From Nilaparvata lugens (taxonomy: Eukaryota > Arthropoda > Insecta > Hemiptera > Delphacidae), in contig NC_052518.1 in assembly GCF_014356525.2 (NCBI RefSeq), forward strand, positions 13,222,201 through 13,286,200: a stretch of DNA of 64,000 nucleotides, read 5' to 3'. Both the position numbers and the translations under genes were made by a program. The notes below the pieces were generated by a model. That model saw nothing but the letters and a program-made list of their open reading frames with translations, was not told the DNA's origin and made no database searches. Positions 22,151-34,748 of this stretch are shown here, piece after piece. Within the stretch, counting starts at the first letter, position 1. Every line of letters begins with the position of its first letter.

Positions 22151-22890
22151 TATGAAACACGTTGATGGTGGATAATTGACGACTATTTCAGTTATCAGTC
22201 GAGAGCGATCGAAAATTTTCATGAACTTGCATTTTCTACACAATTTATTTGTAAATGATAATTTATGCGATTACAACAATTTGCTAAAGAAACAGCTGTC
22301 AAAACGAGATAGCGATTCTATACAAGAATTCATGAATTTTCCATTGGTTAGCATATTTGATTTGATATAACTCAATTACAACATAATCACATTCTATATC
22401 ATACATTAAAATTATAGCATCAGACGATTATATTGAATGAATCTATTGGTATACTATTGAATGAATGATGGATTTGCATGCATTGCACGTTGATATTGTG
22501 AGTTCTGTAGGGGGGTTCTTTAACCCCCCCCCCGTTTTGGACGCAGACTGCGTCCTCGAAATTCTTGGGAAGGGGGACCTCAAATTCACAAAATCAGACC
22601 CAGAATCAAATCTTGTGGGGAAGTCCCAAAAAAGGACAGCAGTGCTTAAAATTACTACTGAAAAAAATTATTGTAGGGAGTGGGTAGAAGCTTTAGGAGG
22701 GGTGCGTCCATGGGCTTAGAGGGGTCAAAATTTTAAAAAGCTGACAAGTGTTGGATGCGAATGCACTGTGACTATTATTTATTTTTTGCTTGTATCGATC
22801 TCTTTTTGTATGTTATTTTTCTGCAATTTTCTAATATTGTATATTATTTATATATCTGTTGTATATCCATACTTTTTCACTGTTAAAATT
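22150..22890. other. Non-coding stretch with a C-run segment of unknown nature
   Basis: A frame is open at 22465-22719 (84 codons, plus strand) and includes a run of ten C at about 22526-22535. It shows no recognisable domain and ends in a stop followed by A/T-rich sequence that resembles a LINE 3-prime UTR up to about 22890. I do not call it a gene. Confidence 0.3.
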
Positions 22891-23070
22891 AAACTTGAAT
22901 TTAAAAAAATTTTGTTGTGAAAATGCACTTACTTTTGTATAGTGACGATCGTTTCGACCTGTTGTTGGTCATCATCAGACTGCCTATGATGACCAACAAC
23001 AGGTCGAAACAATCGTCACTATACAAAAGTAAGTGCATTTTCACAACAATTTTTTTTTAAATTCAAGTTT
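22891..23070. repeat. Near-perfect palindrome, about 85-bp arms, carrying a hammerhead-like motif
   Basis: The arms start aaacttgaattt and meet at a centre of about 10 bases (cagactgcct). On the minus strand at 22978-22944 the left arm reads CUGAUGA-U, stem GACC/GGUC around AACAACA, GAAA-C-GAUC-G-UC. This matches the hammerhead core CUGANGA...GAAA...GUC except for one extra U before stem II. Only about 3 bp of stem I is seen. An RNA through the whole palindrome would fold as one long hairpin instead. Confidence 0.8.
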
Positions 23071-23822
23071 TATTATATATATTTTTGCTGGTATCTGTTT
23101 TCTATGTTATTTTTATGTAAAATTGGTGTTGTACCGTTGAAAGTTGAATGAATAAATAAATTACATGTTTCAAGGTTTCCAACTTCAGAATTAATTCAAT
23201 CGATGATGTTTGATGTTTGATGTTTCAACCTTTGATGTTTGCGAATTTTGTATCACTTACTTCATAATATAAATATAGGATGATGTATCCCAAGGCAATT
23301 TGTTAACAATACTAAATATTTATTTGTGATGTCTGATTGGTGAACTCATGTTATAAGTCTCAAGAAAGAGACTAAATCCCTAAGACCCTAAATCTAAGTT
23401 AAATCGAACATGAAAAATCTGAGCTCTTTATAAAGTATCCTCATGATAAAACCAATCTCACCAATGCAGCTAAACCTTCCGTTTAAAGTGAATCGTCAAA
23501 CTAAGAGCTTCTGTAAGCCTACCTACTTTTACCAGTTTGTTACTTATCAACTCAGCATGCTGTTTTATTTTGACAAGAGAAAACGCAAACTTTTCACACT
23601 TAACGCCCAATCAAAGCTCCCTAACTTTGGATTGAGACTTTTTATGATTGAAACTTTTTTACCTTAATATCTGAGTCAGCTCAAGTCAAGCGCCATCGAA
23701 AAATCGTGATGACTGAATATAGAAGTATTTTTATCACAGTATTTATCAGGCAGTGTTAATTTATTTTCGTTATAAATATGGGTCATATTCCTCGTGACGA
23801 GCTTCGTCCAATAATAGAGTAG
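23071..23822. other. AT-rich stretch, nothing recognised
   Basis: Only short low-complexity repeats are seen, such as 'tgatgtttgatgtttcaacc' near 23205-23240. The open frame at 23443-23667 shows no domain. Confidence 0.35.
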
Positions 23823-24077
23823 ACATGTCGTCGGTAAACGGCTAAAAGTGACAAACTCACTTTTTGGCGAAATTGGGTTTCAATGAACAATGACTGTGGT
23901 AAATTTATGATGGAAAAATGTCACTAACACAAATCACTCGTATAAAGAAAGCTATCAAGTTTTCTCTTATCAAATTGGTCACTTTTATCTAGTTATCATG
24001 TAACTTTTTCAAACTCTGTTTTCCCAAAACCTAGAAAAGTGAGTTAGTCACTTTTAGCATTATACCGACGATGTGTT
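23823..24077. mobile_element. 255-bp MITE with about 43-bp imperfect inverted ends
   Basis: Left end acatgtcgtcggtaaacggc and right end, complemented, acacatcgtcggtataatgc both continue as ctaaaagtgac.aactcactttt. The interior is AT-rich with no reading frame. I could not settle a target duplication, so the superfamily is open. Confidence 0.7.
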
Positions 24078-26311
24078 CTATCTACAAGAACTACCCTCTA
24101 ACTTCTTTAACTCTACCCCTCTACTCCTTCCCCTCACCATCAATAAGTGCATAATTGATTGTACTTATCAAGAGGAAAATCACACGGAATTGATTTTCTC
24201 TTTCTACAATAATTTACCCTAGATGCATGCAATTTAACGTGTTGTTCTTCGTTTTTTTTCTTTTCTAATGAGTATTTTCCTTTTTTCTTTCTGTATTGAA
24301 TATGGCATTTCTAGGTTTTCCTGAACTTATGTTTTCTCCCCTTTTCCTTTTTATCTTTGCTAGTATTTAATAATTATTAAATTCAGTTTTAGGATGGACT
24401 CCCACCAGCGAGCAAGTTTTACTTTTGCTGGTGGAAATGTTCATTTTCATTAAATGGTTCATACTGTGTATTAGAATAGTTCATTCTTACTATACTGTAT
24501 CGAGTATGTTGTATGAAGATAGAAATAAATATGATTTTTGAATTTGATGATAATGGAATATGAAGTCTACATAAAACAAAGACGTTTGAATAAAACAAAA
24601 TTCATACTGTACTTTGAAACGGAAATTCGGTGATACCCTTCCCATTTAAACTTGATGAGGTAGAAAACATAGATGATAAAGATGATTGGTTATATAAAAT
24701 TCAATTATCTATATGCGGTATTAGTAATTTAGTAGCCTACTAAGGAGTAGGCTACCACTCTACTACTCAATGTTCAATAATGAGGCACATTTATAACAAA
24801 TACAATTTGAATTGCTATCACAGTGTTCTATATCTCCGTGCAGATAAGTTTCACTACATTAGTGAGAATATTTGTTCTAAGCTGGAAGCGTTATTATGAG
24901 TAAAAAGTCTGTATAAGTTAGGGCACAAGAAAGTATGGATTGAACTATCAACAATATTTTATATAGGGTAAGGTAAGAAAGGTCTACCCAGTACTCAGAA
25001 TGTTTTGTCAAGAGACTTGTTTAAATAGTCCTTACACTATTGTACATGAAGATGTGCCTTGTAGGGGCCTACACTTTTCGCATACAAGCAACTCAATTCA
25101 AGTAAAGGATATACTCGCTAACCTTAATTAGGTCTAGGGATCTCTGAGATGTTGGGCTGGAGGGGAGTCAACAGAATAATTTACATTATGCAAGAGCTAG
25201 AGCAAGATGTTGAGACGTCAACACAATGAGTGAGGAGTCATAGCATGGTTAGCCCAACTCACTGTTAGCAGTTCTCAATGAAAACTATCGGATAAATTAA
25301 TTTTATCAAACGTCTGATCGTACTGCGAGGGCAAGCGAGAGGGTAACATGCAATTCGAAGGCCGAAGAAGAAGAAGAATGTAAGCAGGAAAGAATGGTGT
25401 TTTGTGTGAGGGGTGGAAGGGAGGGTTGAGGGGAAGCACGGCCATGTTGTTAACAACACGGCAGCTGTCTGATGTACTAATAACAGCCAAGATGGCTGAA
25501 CAACATCGCCCCAGGTAGACCCTATCTGCTCTAATCAGTTTCTACCTTCTTGTCTAATCACAAGACCCTCCCGCTGATACTTTCTCTTTCTCTCTTACCA
25601 GCGGCTTTTTTCATTTCATCTTTATCATCGACTCCACAACACGCACACACATACAAACTCCAGCTTACAAAAACTCCAGAATGCTCTCTGCACTGCTTTG
25701 TTGTTGGTCTGTAAGCCTATTTTGAAAGCCCAGGGTAGCCTATAAAGACTGTCTAATACACTGGGCCCATGTCACAATATTGTTTATTAGTGGTATCAGT
25801 TGGTAGATTGCTATGGAGTTGATAGTATAAGTTATATATTATAACGCAGTCAACTCAGTGGGTAGGCTAATGAACAAGATTGAGGTAAGAAATAGCTGAA
25901 TAATTATAGTGAATATAGCCTTCTCTGACTTGATGTGCACATTGCGTTCAATCAGCTACAAAACCTAGTAAAGCGAGTAATGTGGTTTACTCTGTATATT
26001 CATGAATTTTTAGTACAATTTTGTTTGATTGGAACAGAGCAAATAGAATAATCTCTTGTTTTTTTCAATCCATATACCTAACGGAAAATAAAAAACTCAC
26101 TTCAATAATGTAGAAAAGTAGTTTAGCTGACCCTGATGCTATAATAGTGTAGATGGAGCTTACAAGAGTTTCAAACTTGAACTAGAGAAAACTACTATAA
26201 TGTACTAAAACTACTATGCTGTATTCTGTGCTTGAACGTATTATAGTGAGTTCATGTAATTTACAAGTCATATTGGTGTAGCATTGTATTTAATGCATAG
26301 AAAAAGAACTT
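24078..26311. other. Stretch with a LINE-like tail and a GC-richer block
   Basis: At 24390-24545 a stem (ccaccagc ... gctggtgg) is followed by A/T-rich sequence ending aaataaatatgatttttgaa, which looks like a non-LTR 3-prime UTR. At 25290-25520 the sequence is richer in CpG, with 'gccaagatggctg' at 25486-25498 and 'acggccatgtt' at 25437, words like the YY1/Pho site. The two overlapping minus-strand open frames near 25265-25490 have no domain. Otherwise nothing is seen. Confidence 0.3.
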
Positions 26312-26590
26312 CAGTAGAACTCCAATTATCCGAACTCCGATTACCCGAATCGCCTTTAGAAGAGAATGTGTGAAATTTCTGCTAATTTCCACGAATTTAA
26401 GAAATGTTCAAAAAGAATTATCACTCGTTTAGTGAAGTTTAATTCATATAGTGAAGTATTTAACCAGCTATAATAATTGAAAAAAGTGATACAATAATAT
26501 TATATTTGATAATTGGTTTTCTAAATTTCCAGTTTTTCTGTGAAAACTCTAATAATCCCAATATGTGATTAACCGAATTGAGTTGATTCA
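26312..26590. mobile_element. Pogo/Tigger-like terminal fragment
   Basis: CAGTAGAACTCCAATTATCC followed by GAACTCCGATTACCCGAA resembles the ends of pogo/Tigger elements (CAGT... with repeated ATTATCCGAA). A degraded complement, gattaaccgaattgag, lies near 26567-26582 and may be the other end. Neither transposase nor a target duplication is seen, so this is a weak call from end sequence only. Confidence 0.35.
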
Positions 26591-28190
26591 ATTTAAATTA
26601 CTGCAGCGATAATTTATTGTTTTATTTTTTCTGTATAGATTGAAGATTGTATAGGCTGATTAAATATCATTCAAATGATTGATTACACTAATTTGTAGAT
26701 ATAAATTAGTTTTCATTTTCGATTTGAATATTGAATTACTTCAGGATATTCATCATAGGGATTATATTATATAAAGAATATATTATCACAAGATGATTAA
26801 ATTTATGCTATAACAAGAATTTAAATTTTCATTGTATTGTGGGGAGAGTACGAGGCTTAGGCTGAGAGGCCTACGACGCTAGTACAACTTTAGTTGTATT
26901 AGGTTGAAATTGTATTTCTAGTTAAAATAATTTATACAATATTATAGTTGTATTAGATTGGAATTATATACATTTGGAATTATGTATATATTCTAGTTTA
27001 CTGTCTACGGTACTCTCAAGAGATTCTGTTCCTCAACGAACACATTAGGGAATTATAGATGGATATTTAATTCAATAATCACGTCCGTGGTAAGTAAGTA
27101 TAACATAAATTGGCATATCGTCTGAAGTTTTATAATTTATAACTTGAACAATTGATTAATCATCAAATCTGGTAAGTCAAATTTCAATTTTCTAATAGAA
27201 AATCTTTTGTTAACGATACATATGAGAAAAATTAGACGTTTATAGTCAACTGTTATATTCATTCTCAAAAACATTCTCAACACATTTCATACTCAAACAG
27301 TTACAAGTGATTTGTACATTATCAAGAATAGACAATTAAGAATTTCAAACCTTGATTCAAATTATTGTCGTGTCAAGATTTTACGAGATGATACATTAGA
27401 CAGAATCTAAGTGCAAAACTCCCCATTTTACTAGATGGAGCCTGTCAACGCACATAGCCTAACAGCCCAACAACATTGAAATGACCGTGCAATTCCATCC
27501 ACTTATTCCAATCATAAAAGCAGTGCTCAGAGCCGGAGGTTGTAGTTTTGGATTTAATAATTCAATTGTAAGGTTAGGCGCTTTGTGAATCGCATTTATT
27601 TGTTCAGAACATTGTTTTTACGGCCAAAAAGTTCAAAGACCCGTAGAAAATGATCGCCGTAAAGTAGAGAGCCATTAGCTTATTATAGACGACGCTCTCC
27701 CAGATAGAAATCTTCATAGCTTTGTGCGCATAGGCTATTCTAGTAGGATATGGAGCTGAGAGCTGATTGGTGCTCAATTTCATTAATGATACCGATAATA
27801 ACAGTTACTGGTAACAACCCCTCAGCTTACTTGCTTCGACTACATTGTAGGAAAATTGATCAAGTCGTTTTCAATTGCATATCATAATTGATACTTATAA
27901 CTTCCTCAGTGACGTTTAGACCATCTTGATCAATTTGAAGTGTAGTATAAGTGAATGTTTTCGCAAAAGAGAGCAACGCTTTGCTGTAAGTTCAGGGGGG
28001 GAAATCTGATTCAATCCAGTTCCTTGGCCAGTAATAGAACTGTCTTTATGCCCGGATCCAATATAGATCTATACATGAAAAGGTGAATAAATCAGATGGG
28101 GTTCGATGAGATTTCTGAGATTGATATGCTTCTAGAATAGCCAAGAACAGAGAAAACGTTTACAAAATAAAATTAATACCCAGCATCATT
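26591..28190. other. AT-rich stretch, nothing recognised
   Basis: No gene or clear repeat is seen. A short inverted pair, gaggcttaggctgagaggcc, sits at about 26850. Confidence 0.35.
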
Positions 28191-28342
28191 AAAACAATTT
28201 TTTTCTGAAAACTCCAATTTTTGAGAAAGTTATTAAATTTACTAAAATTGATCAAAAATAACTTTTAGTCGAGTTATTTTCGGTCCTTTTTGGTAAATCA
28301 AATAACTTTCTCAAAAATTGATGTTTTCAAAAAAATTGTTTT
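28191..28342. repeat. 152-bp palindromic element
   Basis: Arms of about 48 bp (aaaacaatttttttctgaaa ... gagaaagttatt and complement) surround a centre that holds a second small inverted pair (aaaataactttta). It has the form of a MITE. No target duplication could be fixed. Confidence 0.65.
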
Positions 28343-29644
28343 ATTCAATCAAAAATACAATGAAGAATCTGTCCTCTAAATTTCATGCATTTATCTCTTA
28401 CTGAATTTGAAATGTCTTTTCTCAAAAATTTAAAATTTGGGCGCTCATATCTCAAAAAGTAATGATCGGGAAAAAAATGTTTACCCGGGAAAACTTTTTA
28501 ATTTTGATAGCTTGATGATATACAAATCGAAAAACTTTGAAAAATATCACCAGTAGAAAGTTTATGTTCAGCCTTTGCACAGCCTTAATAAGAAATCTAA
28601 GGGGCAAAGTATAAGATTGTTCATTTCATGCCAAGAGTAAAGTTATATTCAACTTTTAAATGAATAAACTTCTATAATTTCTTGCATTTCTATAATAAGG
28701 TAATTTGCTGAATTGTTCTATCTTATTACAGAATTATTATATTGTGGAGTTCCTTAACCTACAACTCAAGAAGGTGTTGAGTAATATAGCGTTTATATCT
28801 TCATTTATACTCATATATCCATATCTATATCCATCTAATACCATCCATCCACACATTCGTTCGTGGACAACGTGTGTAGCCTAGATTACCTTACCAATAT
28901 TACATACTAAATTCGTAGACACTTGATGGATATTATAAAGTAAATCTTTCGATACTTGATAGTAAAACAGTTATAGAAGTGGTAAAAATAGTATAATTCA
29001 AGAGGAAAGATATGCAATGCCTATGAAAGGGTCGAACTAGAAGAACAGGCATACTGGGCAGATTCAAATTCGAATTATTCAATTGCATTTTCATTCGTTC
29101 ACAATATTAATTACGACATGTAAAGAAATTCTGCATTGTCAGCATACTCATTTCAACATATAATATTCAATTATATAAATCACAAATTCATAAAATACAT
29201 AAGACACTGAATAAGTCAAGTTACTATTTTAAGGCTACAAGTTTTTGAATTAAATTAATTTGGATCCAACTTAGTACCTTGTGTCTAGATAGGTTGGATC
29301 CGAGGGAGAAAAGCGGTCGAAAAAATAATCAAAAGTCATTCATCTAAAAACTCGCGAACCTAATAATATGCTTTAGTCGATACAAAATATATTTCATAAC
29401 TATTATTATTATTCTCCTTGGATATTATGTGAATTGTGATTCTACTCCTCCTTCTTCTCCTAAAATATGAAGTAAACATTTGAAAAAGTAAATTAAAACT
29501 TGTCTTTTTAAACTAATCACTCAGAAAATTGAATATTAATAATAATGAACTTTTATTAATATTCATTCCAACTCCGCTTAATAAGGATTATTTTCGAATT
29601 ATTACAAAAGCTGCCTATTGACAGAGTTGAAAATTATATGCATG
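28343..29644. other. AT-rich stretch, nothing recognised
   Basis: I see no gene, RNA gene or structured repeat here. Confidence 0.35.
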
Positions 29645-29890
29645 ACAATCTGTTGACCAATAAGGAGAGAGTGGGCAGAGCTAAGAATTCTAATAAATTC
29701 TTCATCCAGCAAGTGATGCCAACTATTGGCCGAATGAAGAGTTGCTTCATTTCAAACTATTGGCCAATCAGGAGAGAGAAGGCGGAGTCGAGAGTGAACA
29801 TGTCTTCTTCATCCAACTAGTGCTGCCAGCTATTGGTAGAATTTGATATGAAATACATTTTGAGTTGATGACCAATCAGGATGGGGTATG
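29645..29890. repeat. Tandem repeat, about 107-bp period, around ccaatcaggagagag
   Basis: The word ccaatMagg starts at 29657, 29764 and 29872. Between copies the phrases 'ggcggagtc/ggcagagct', 'ttcttcatccag' and 'gtgatgccaactattgg' recur. The same family, on the opposite strand, is at 52618-52845 with a shorter period. The open frame at 29638-29820 is a by-product. Confidence 0.7.
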
Positions 29891-29925
29891 TCTAAGTGAG
29901 TGTATAGTTGACATATGTGTCCCTA

Positions 29926-30538
29926 CAGTGAGGTCCACGTTATAATGGCAGTGGAGAAAGATAGGAGAACAACGTTGCCGATACTAGGTCTTGTTAATGC
30001 CTTCTATAGACGGTAGCTGATAGGCCTACAGGTCTAAAGATTTAATATTAACTGTTCATTCTCGTTTAAAATAATAAATTATATTCTATTAAGAAAGAAA
30101 TTATATTTATCAATAATTTCATTATTACTATAGTTATCGTATTTCATAAAACTTTAAAGTAAAAAAAACTCACATTCTTTGATGTGGCGACGTCCGTTTC
30201 GTGCTGGTTTGGCTTGAGAATGTGCAATACCAGCACGAAACGGACGTCACCACATCAAAGAATGTGAGTGTTTTTTTCACTTTAAAGTTTTATGAAATAC
30301 GATAACGATAGTAATAATAATAGTGAATACAAGATGGATAACCAACAACGAATAATTTCATTATTAATTTTCATAATCAAGATGAAATATTTTGTTAATT
30401 AATTATTAATTCTACATTGTTAAAAGACGATCAGAGTAAAGCGAGAAAGAAATAGCGCTATCCGCTTTGTTGAATGATAGACAAGGATAGCATTACCATT
30501 GCTAATCAAACACTGCCATTATAAGCTGGACCTCACTA
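29926..30538. mobile_element. 613-bp TA-target MITE with a palindrome nested inside
   Basis: Left end AGTGAGGTCCACGTTATAAT and right end complement TAGTGAGGTCCAGCTTATAA are inverted repeats, each next to a TA (29924-29925 and 30539-30540). The right interior (gaatgatagacaaggatagc) matches the MITE at 61622. The copy here is about 400 bp longer, and a separate palindrome at 30121-30318 accounts for about half of that. TA targets suggest Tc1/mariner-type mobilisation. Confidence 0.75.
30121..30318. repeat. Palindrome, about 90-bp arms, with hammerhead-like motif
   Basis: The arms (attattactatagttatcgt ... gtgctgg and complement) surround a centre of about 20 bases. On the plus strand at 30213-30248 it reads CUUGAGAAU, stem GUGC/GCAC around AAUACCA, then GAAAC-GGAC-GUC. 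The box departs from CUGANGA, so activity is doubtful. It lies inside the MITE at 29926-30538. Confidence 0.75.
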
Positions 30539-30540
30539 TA

Positions 30541-31414
30541 GTCTTGAAATCGATTGTTATTGTTAACTTGTTCCTACTGTTTTTTCAAGAAGAAGAAATA
30601 TAACTATGAGTGATTTTCATCAATAGAACAAACGCATAATTTTCTTCAAAATATTGAATTGTAATTTACAGTTCTTTTTAGATTTTAGCCTCCTCAGTCT
30701 AAAATGCACTGGAAAATGTTCTTTTTTCAACTATGAGGGTGCAAGTCCTTAATTCCTAAAAACTGTGAAACCCCTTTTCTACGAAGAATCACTCTGTATT
30801 TTCTTCAGAGAAGACGTGATAATGGGGTGGAATTGTGACGCGAAACAAATCTGCCGAGTCTACAATTCGTTAATCCAGCACTGACTAATACAAGCTGACA
30901 AGATTGATCATGTTGAAAGATTCTCATCATGTAATAGGAATTAATATTCTGATTTGAAAAATAAATTGTATGATATCTGTTTTTATATCATAGATAATCA
31001 TAACGCTTAAGAAACTTGAGAGTATGAGAATACTGCTGAATAGGCTCAGCGGCTTACAATATTCCTGTAATGCAGGATTCCTGTAATATAGATTTGAGAT
31101 AACGATGATGGAAAGAAGTATATAAGATGGAAAGTATATGATGGAATATTTAGATTATTCATAAAAGCTGGATGTAGACCTATAGATGGAAGTAAAATAA
31201 TAATAATTATAAGACATCCATTAATGGTAACTGATTCGAAGTAGCCTACAATCAAAAAGCATGAGTTGTTGTCTAGAAGCGCTGATGTTTAATGCAGGCG
31301 TTTAAAAAGTTATATCAAAACTAAAATTATCTTCCAATTATAAAATTTGGATTAAAAAAATAAATACACTCAAAAATGAATTACAGTCGTGTATCCAGAA
31401 TCCAGGCATGACGC
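30541..31414. other. AT-rich stretch, nothing recognised
   Basis: No gene or repeat structure is seen; the minus-strand open frame at 31046-31255 has no domain. Confidence 0.3.
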
Positions 31415-31790
31415 GGATTGGTTTAGTGGTTTAGAACATTGGATTTACCAGTGAAAGTGATTTCTTAACCAGGGAAGAGGTTGAGAAAGACCTAAGAAAT
31501 CATCACATATTATAGATCACAGGTTTATAGAGCTTTACGTTATAAATAACATTTCTTATTACTTACAAAAATATTGTCATAAGACTTGATTTACAAGTCA
31601 TGTGTGATTTTTTGTATTGCAGATGATGCCCAAATGAGCTCCTTGCTTGTGCGTGGGTAATGGAGAGTGCGTTGGTGAATTGATGAGATGATCGAACGTC
31701 CATGCCATCGTCGGAATTCAATTAGCAGTTAGCAGGCCAAAGTTTGTAAGACTCCTTACCACTAGACGAACTGGCTAAATTGTAGATTGG
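31415..31790. repeat. SINE-like pair: tRNA-like head and a reversed SINE body
   Basis: At 31415-31490 the plus strand has a tRNA-like head (gcggattggtttagtggttt). From 31622 to about 31780 the minus strand carries the SINE body also seen at 13203: complement of gatgatgcccaaatgagctc, 'cttgtgcgtgggtaatgg' and 'gatgagatgatcgaacgtcc'. The two may be separate insertions. Confidence 0.55.
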
Positions 31791-33359
31791 ATAATTTATT
31801 TGTGATATTTATAATTAAGTTATGTGTTATTTGTGATTGTGTAATCTGGATAAATTGTGAATTGTAGATCGGATAATACATGACCAATACTTACAACAAA
31901 TTATAGGGATAATTATTAGGATAAGTTTCATCAATAAACTCCAGAGTAGGCTTATCCATCTACATGCTGCAAAAAAGGACACATTTTTCATTCCACAGAG
32001 GAATCAAATAGGATAGATGTTTCGCTGAACTTACTTATTCAAATTGTGAAATGGATAAATATTGTGATATGTAGATTGTAAGGTCGGATAATACATGACC
32101 AATGTATTATGACCAATGACCAATGTAAGTTTCACATGAAGTTTAAGAAGTTATGATAGCCTGATAGTGAAACTATGGTTATCCTACAGAATTATTACAC
32201 TGAAGGACATGAATCTGAGCCATATTAATCTAACCAAATTGATCATCAAAGATATTAATACAGGGCTTTAGTTATCAGGTGGAGGCTAGTATCTAGAGTA
32301 TAAACTATCATTCTAAATTAGCTGAAGGCAATCTGAAAATTGAATACAAATAGTAATATGATATACTCTTTATACTAGTAGTCCAGGACAAACCTCTCTC
32401 TCTATTGGGTAAAATGTGGCTTTTGATCTCTGTCAAAAGCTCTCAAATTACAGAGCGTAGTCAACGAATAGGCATTTTTGAGAATACGCTGAACCATGGA
32501 AATCCAAGTTGAAATGGAAATCATAGGAGCTACCACATTGATTCCTAAATCAATATTGTCAGAACCACTCTTATTCATTGAGAAATTGAGATACTATAGT
32601 CTCTCTAAACCATTATTTCTGGAAGGAGTTCACTGGAGATTAATAAAAGTGCTTGTGAAAATTTCGTGTTGGTTCTCCAATTCTTTAATCGATATTGATC
32701 ATAAAAATCTATAGATATGAACATGTTGCACTTGTCAGCTAGATACTGTGCTGTTTACAGTGGGGAGTAGGCTCTCACACTTAATAATATTCAGTAGCCT
32801 GTTCACGTGAGTTGAATATTCCAAGGTGATTGCTCAAAACGTCTATAAAAAAGAGAGTCGAAAATGTGCACCTTTTCACAGGTCACAACAGTAATTGATT
32901 ATGTGGGATCATTCAATCTAATATCGGAGAGGCCATTCCATTCAGCTTACTACTAATTTATTCAGTTTTTAATTAATAAGATGCACGTGCAATCTCTCTT
33001 GGAAATTTCATAGCCACAGGTGTAGTAGTTAAGTGTAGTTAGCTTTCCGAAAGCAGTCAATGATGAAAAAACAAGGTGATCTTATATGGAGGCGCGAATT
33101 GAGGATGTTATAATTCAGTCGTGTTGATAATAGCAATAATGATCGTTGCCGTTATGGGCTACCAATTATACCTACTCGCTGTGGATTGCTAATCTATATA
33201 TCTATACAAAACGAGATAGCTTTAAACGGGTGATAGCGCCTGGGATTAAAGATGGGAGAATCAAACAAGATGTAATAGTTGATGAGACAATTGAGGCTCC
33301 TAGTAGAAATGCCTACATAAGGCTGACCGGTTTCACGCGAATCCAGGTTAGGTCAGGCG
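31791..33359. other. AT-rich stretch, nothing recognised
   Basis: A short repeated phrase, gtagattg.a..tcggataatacatgaccaat, occurs near 31865-31890 and 32070-32105. The plus-strand frame at 32496-32714 begins with a plausible ATG but has no recognisable domain and no splice context I can judge. Confidence 0.3.
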
Positions 33360-34110
33360 GTTGGGGGACAAGGGGGGGATTGTGCAGGTGTCGGTTAGCT
33401 TGTTCTTACATGGTTTCGAGGGGGGTGAGGGGAGCGAGAAACCCGGGAGAAATGTGGTGGGTATAGTTGAGGATATAGGCTAATATTATAACGTTGGGTG
33501 ATGACGTGCTTTAATTAAGTAGAATAATATGGTGAGGCATGTTTTACCGGTCGAGTGGGTAATTATCATTGCGCCTATGGATCGTGATTATAATTTGATC
33601 CAGCGACAAAACAGTGGAGTGACCGACGCCTCAAGGAAAAACGTCCGCAGGATTCAAGATGGTCGACTGAGTTGTTTGAGTGGACGACGACGATTAAGGT
33701 CCTCAAAATTTTTATGACACCTCGGCTGTGTAATGCGGTGCTGTGGGTTGAGTTGGGATCGCGTGTTGAGCCGCTAGCAATCATTGGCGTTGGCCGCTCG
33801 ACGGCCGAATAACTCATTTAGAAGGCAGTGCAGCCGATCAAAGATGGCGGCCCGGCTCACCGAAAGAACGGGCCACACACGCAGTCTTCCTTCTTTCCCT
33901 CGGCCATTGTTTGGAAAAATTACTCGCTCACCGGTAATATATCGTAGCAGAACACGAGTTCGTTCCAAGATAAATAGAATGTGAGTGCGTTGTGGCAGGG
34001 GGCGGGAAGGGGGAAATTGTGGTTGGGGTTGGGGTTGGAACCTCGTTCTGATTTCGATCGCCCGTCTACGACTTGTTCAACACACACAATCACGTTCACC
34101 TTTCCTTGCC
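33360..34110. promoter_or_regulatory. CpG-rich block with AAGATGGCGGC, candidate promoter
   Basis: This is the most CpG-rich block in the window. It contains AAGATGGCGGC at 33841-33851, a strong YY1/Pho-type motif often found just downstream of transcription starts in animals. On that comparison a plus-strand transcript would start near 33830. Open frames on both strands overlap one another and show no domain, as expected for GC-rich sequence with few stop codons. No TATA box is evident. Confidence 0.35.
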
Positions 34111-34740
34111 TTCAATCTATGCACCTTTGTATTTCTTTTGTTTCCCGTGAAACTACCAAAACTTATCATTTCTCACATCATAGAGCTAGCCCATCCCCCA
34201 TCGGATGGCTCATCCCACCCATAAATCCATTTCGAAAAGATTTCTCAGACGTTGAGGGAAACACCCCGAAAACTTATTCCCCATTCCACCTAACCGAAAT
34301 ACTAATTTCACTATCAAATCTTCCTGTCACCAGTACAGGTACCACCTCTTTGTTAGGTTCCCTTATTTTTCTATCTCTTTCCTCAAAGGCAATTCGTTTA
34401 TTGAGACATGGCAAGTAAATTAAAATCAATCTATCAATCTTATGCTCCCTAGTCATGGATTTGTTTGTTACCAATTCCTAAAATTACTTGTACTTGGATA
34501 AAGGAAAAATGATTACATCTCTTAATGGATAGTTGCTATTTGGATATTAATAATAACATTCGTGAGGCTAATCAAAGGCTAAAATACATCAGGCAAGGTG
34601 GGATCGTTCAGTAAGGGACTCTCCAACGCAACAGAAATCTATAAACATCAGTTATTTGTGATTTCATAATATAATATTAAACAACATTAATTTTTTATCA
34701 AAATTAGGGAGAGAAATGATACAGGCTCAGCTTATTTTGT
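34111..34740. other. Stretch after the CpG block, nothing recognised
   Basis: Open frames run to 34418 on the plus strand and 34274-34474 on the minus strand without recognisable domains. If the CpG block is a promoter, a 5-prime exon or first intron could lie here, but I cannot place splice sites. Confidence 0.25.
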
Positions 34741-34748
34741 CATGCATG

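Noticed and set aside
22465..22719. 84-codon open frame as a gene
   Set aside because: It includes a homopolymer C run, has no domain, and is followed by LINE-tail-like sequence.
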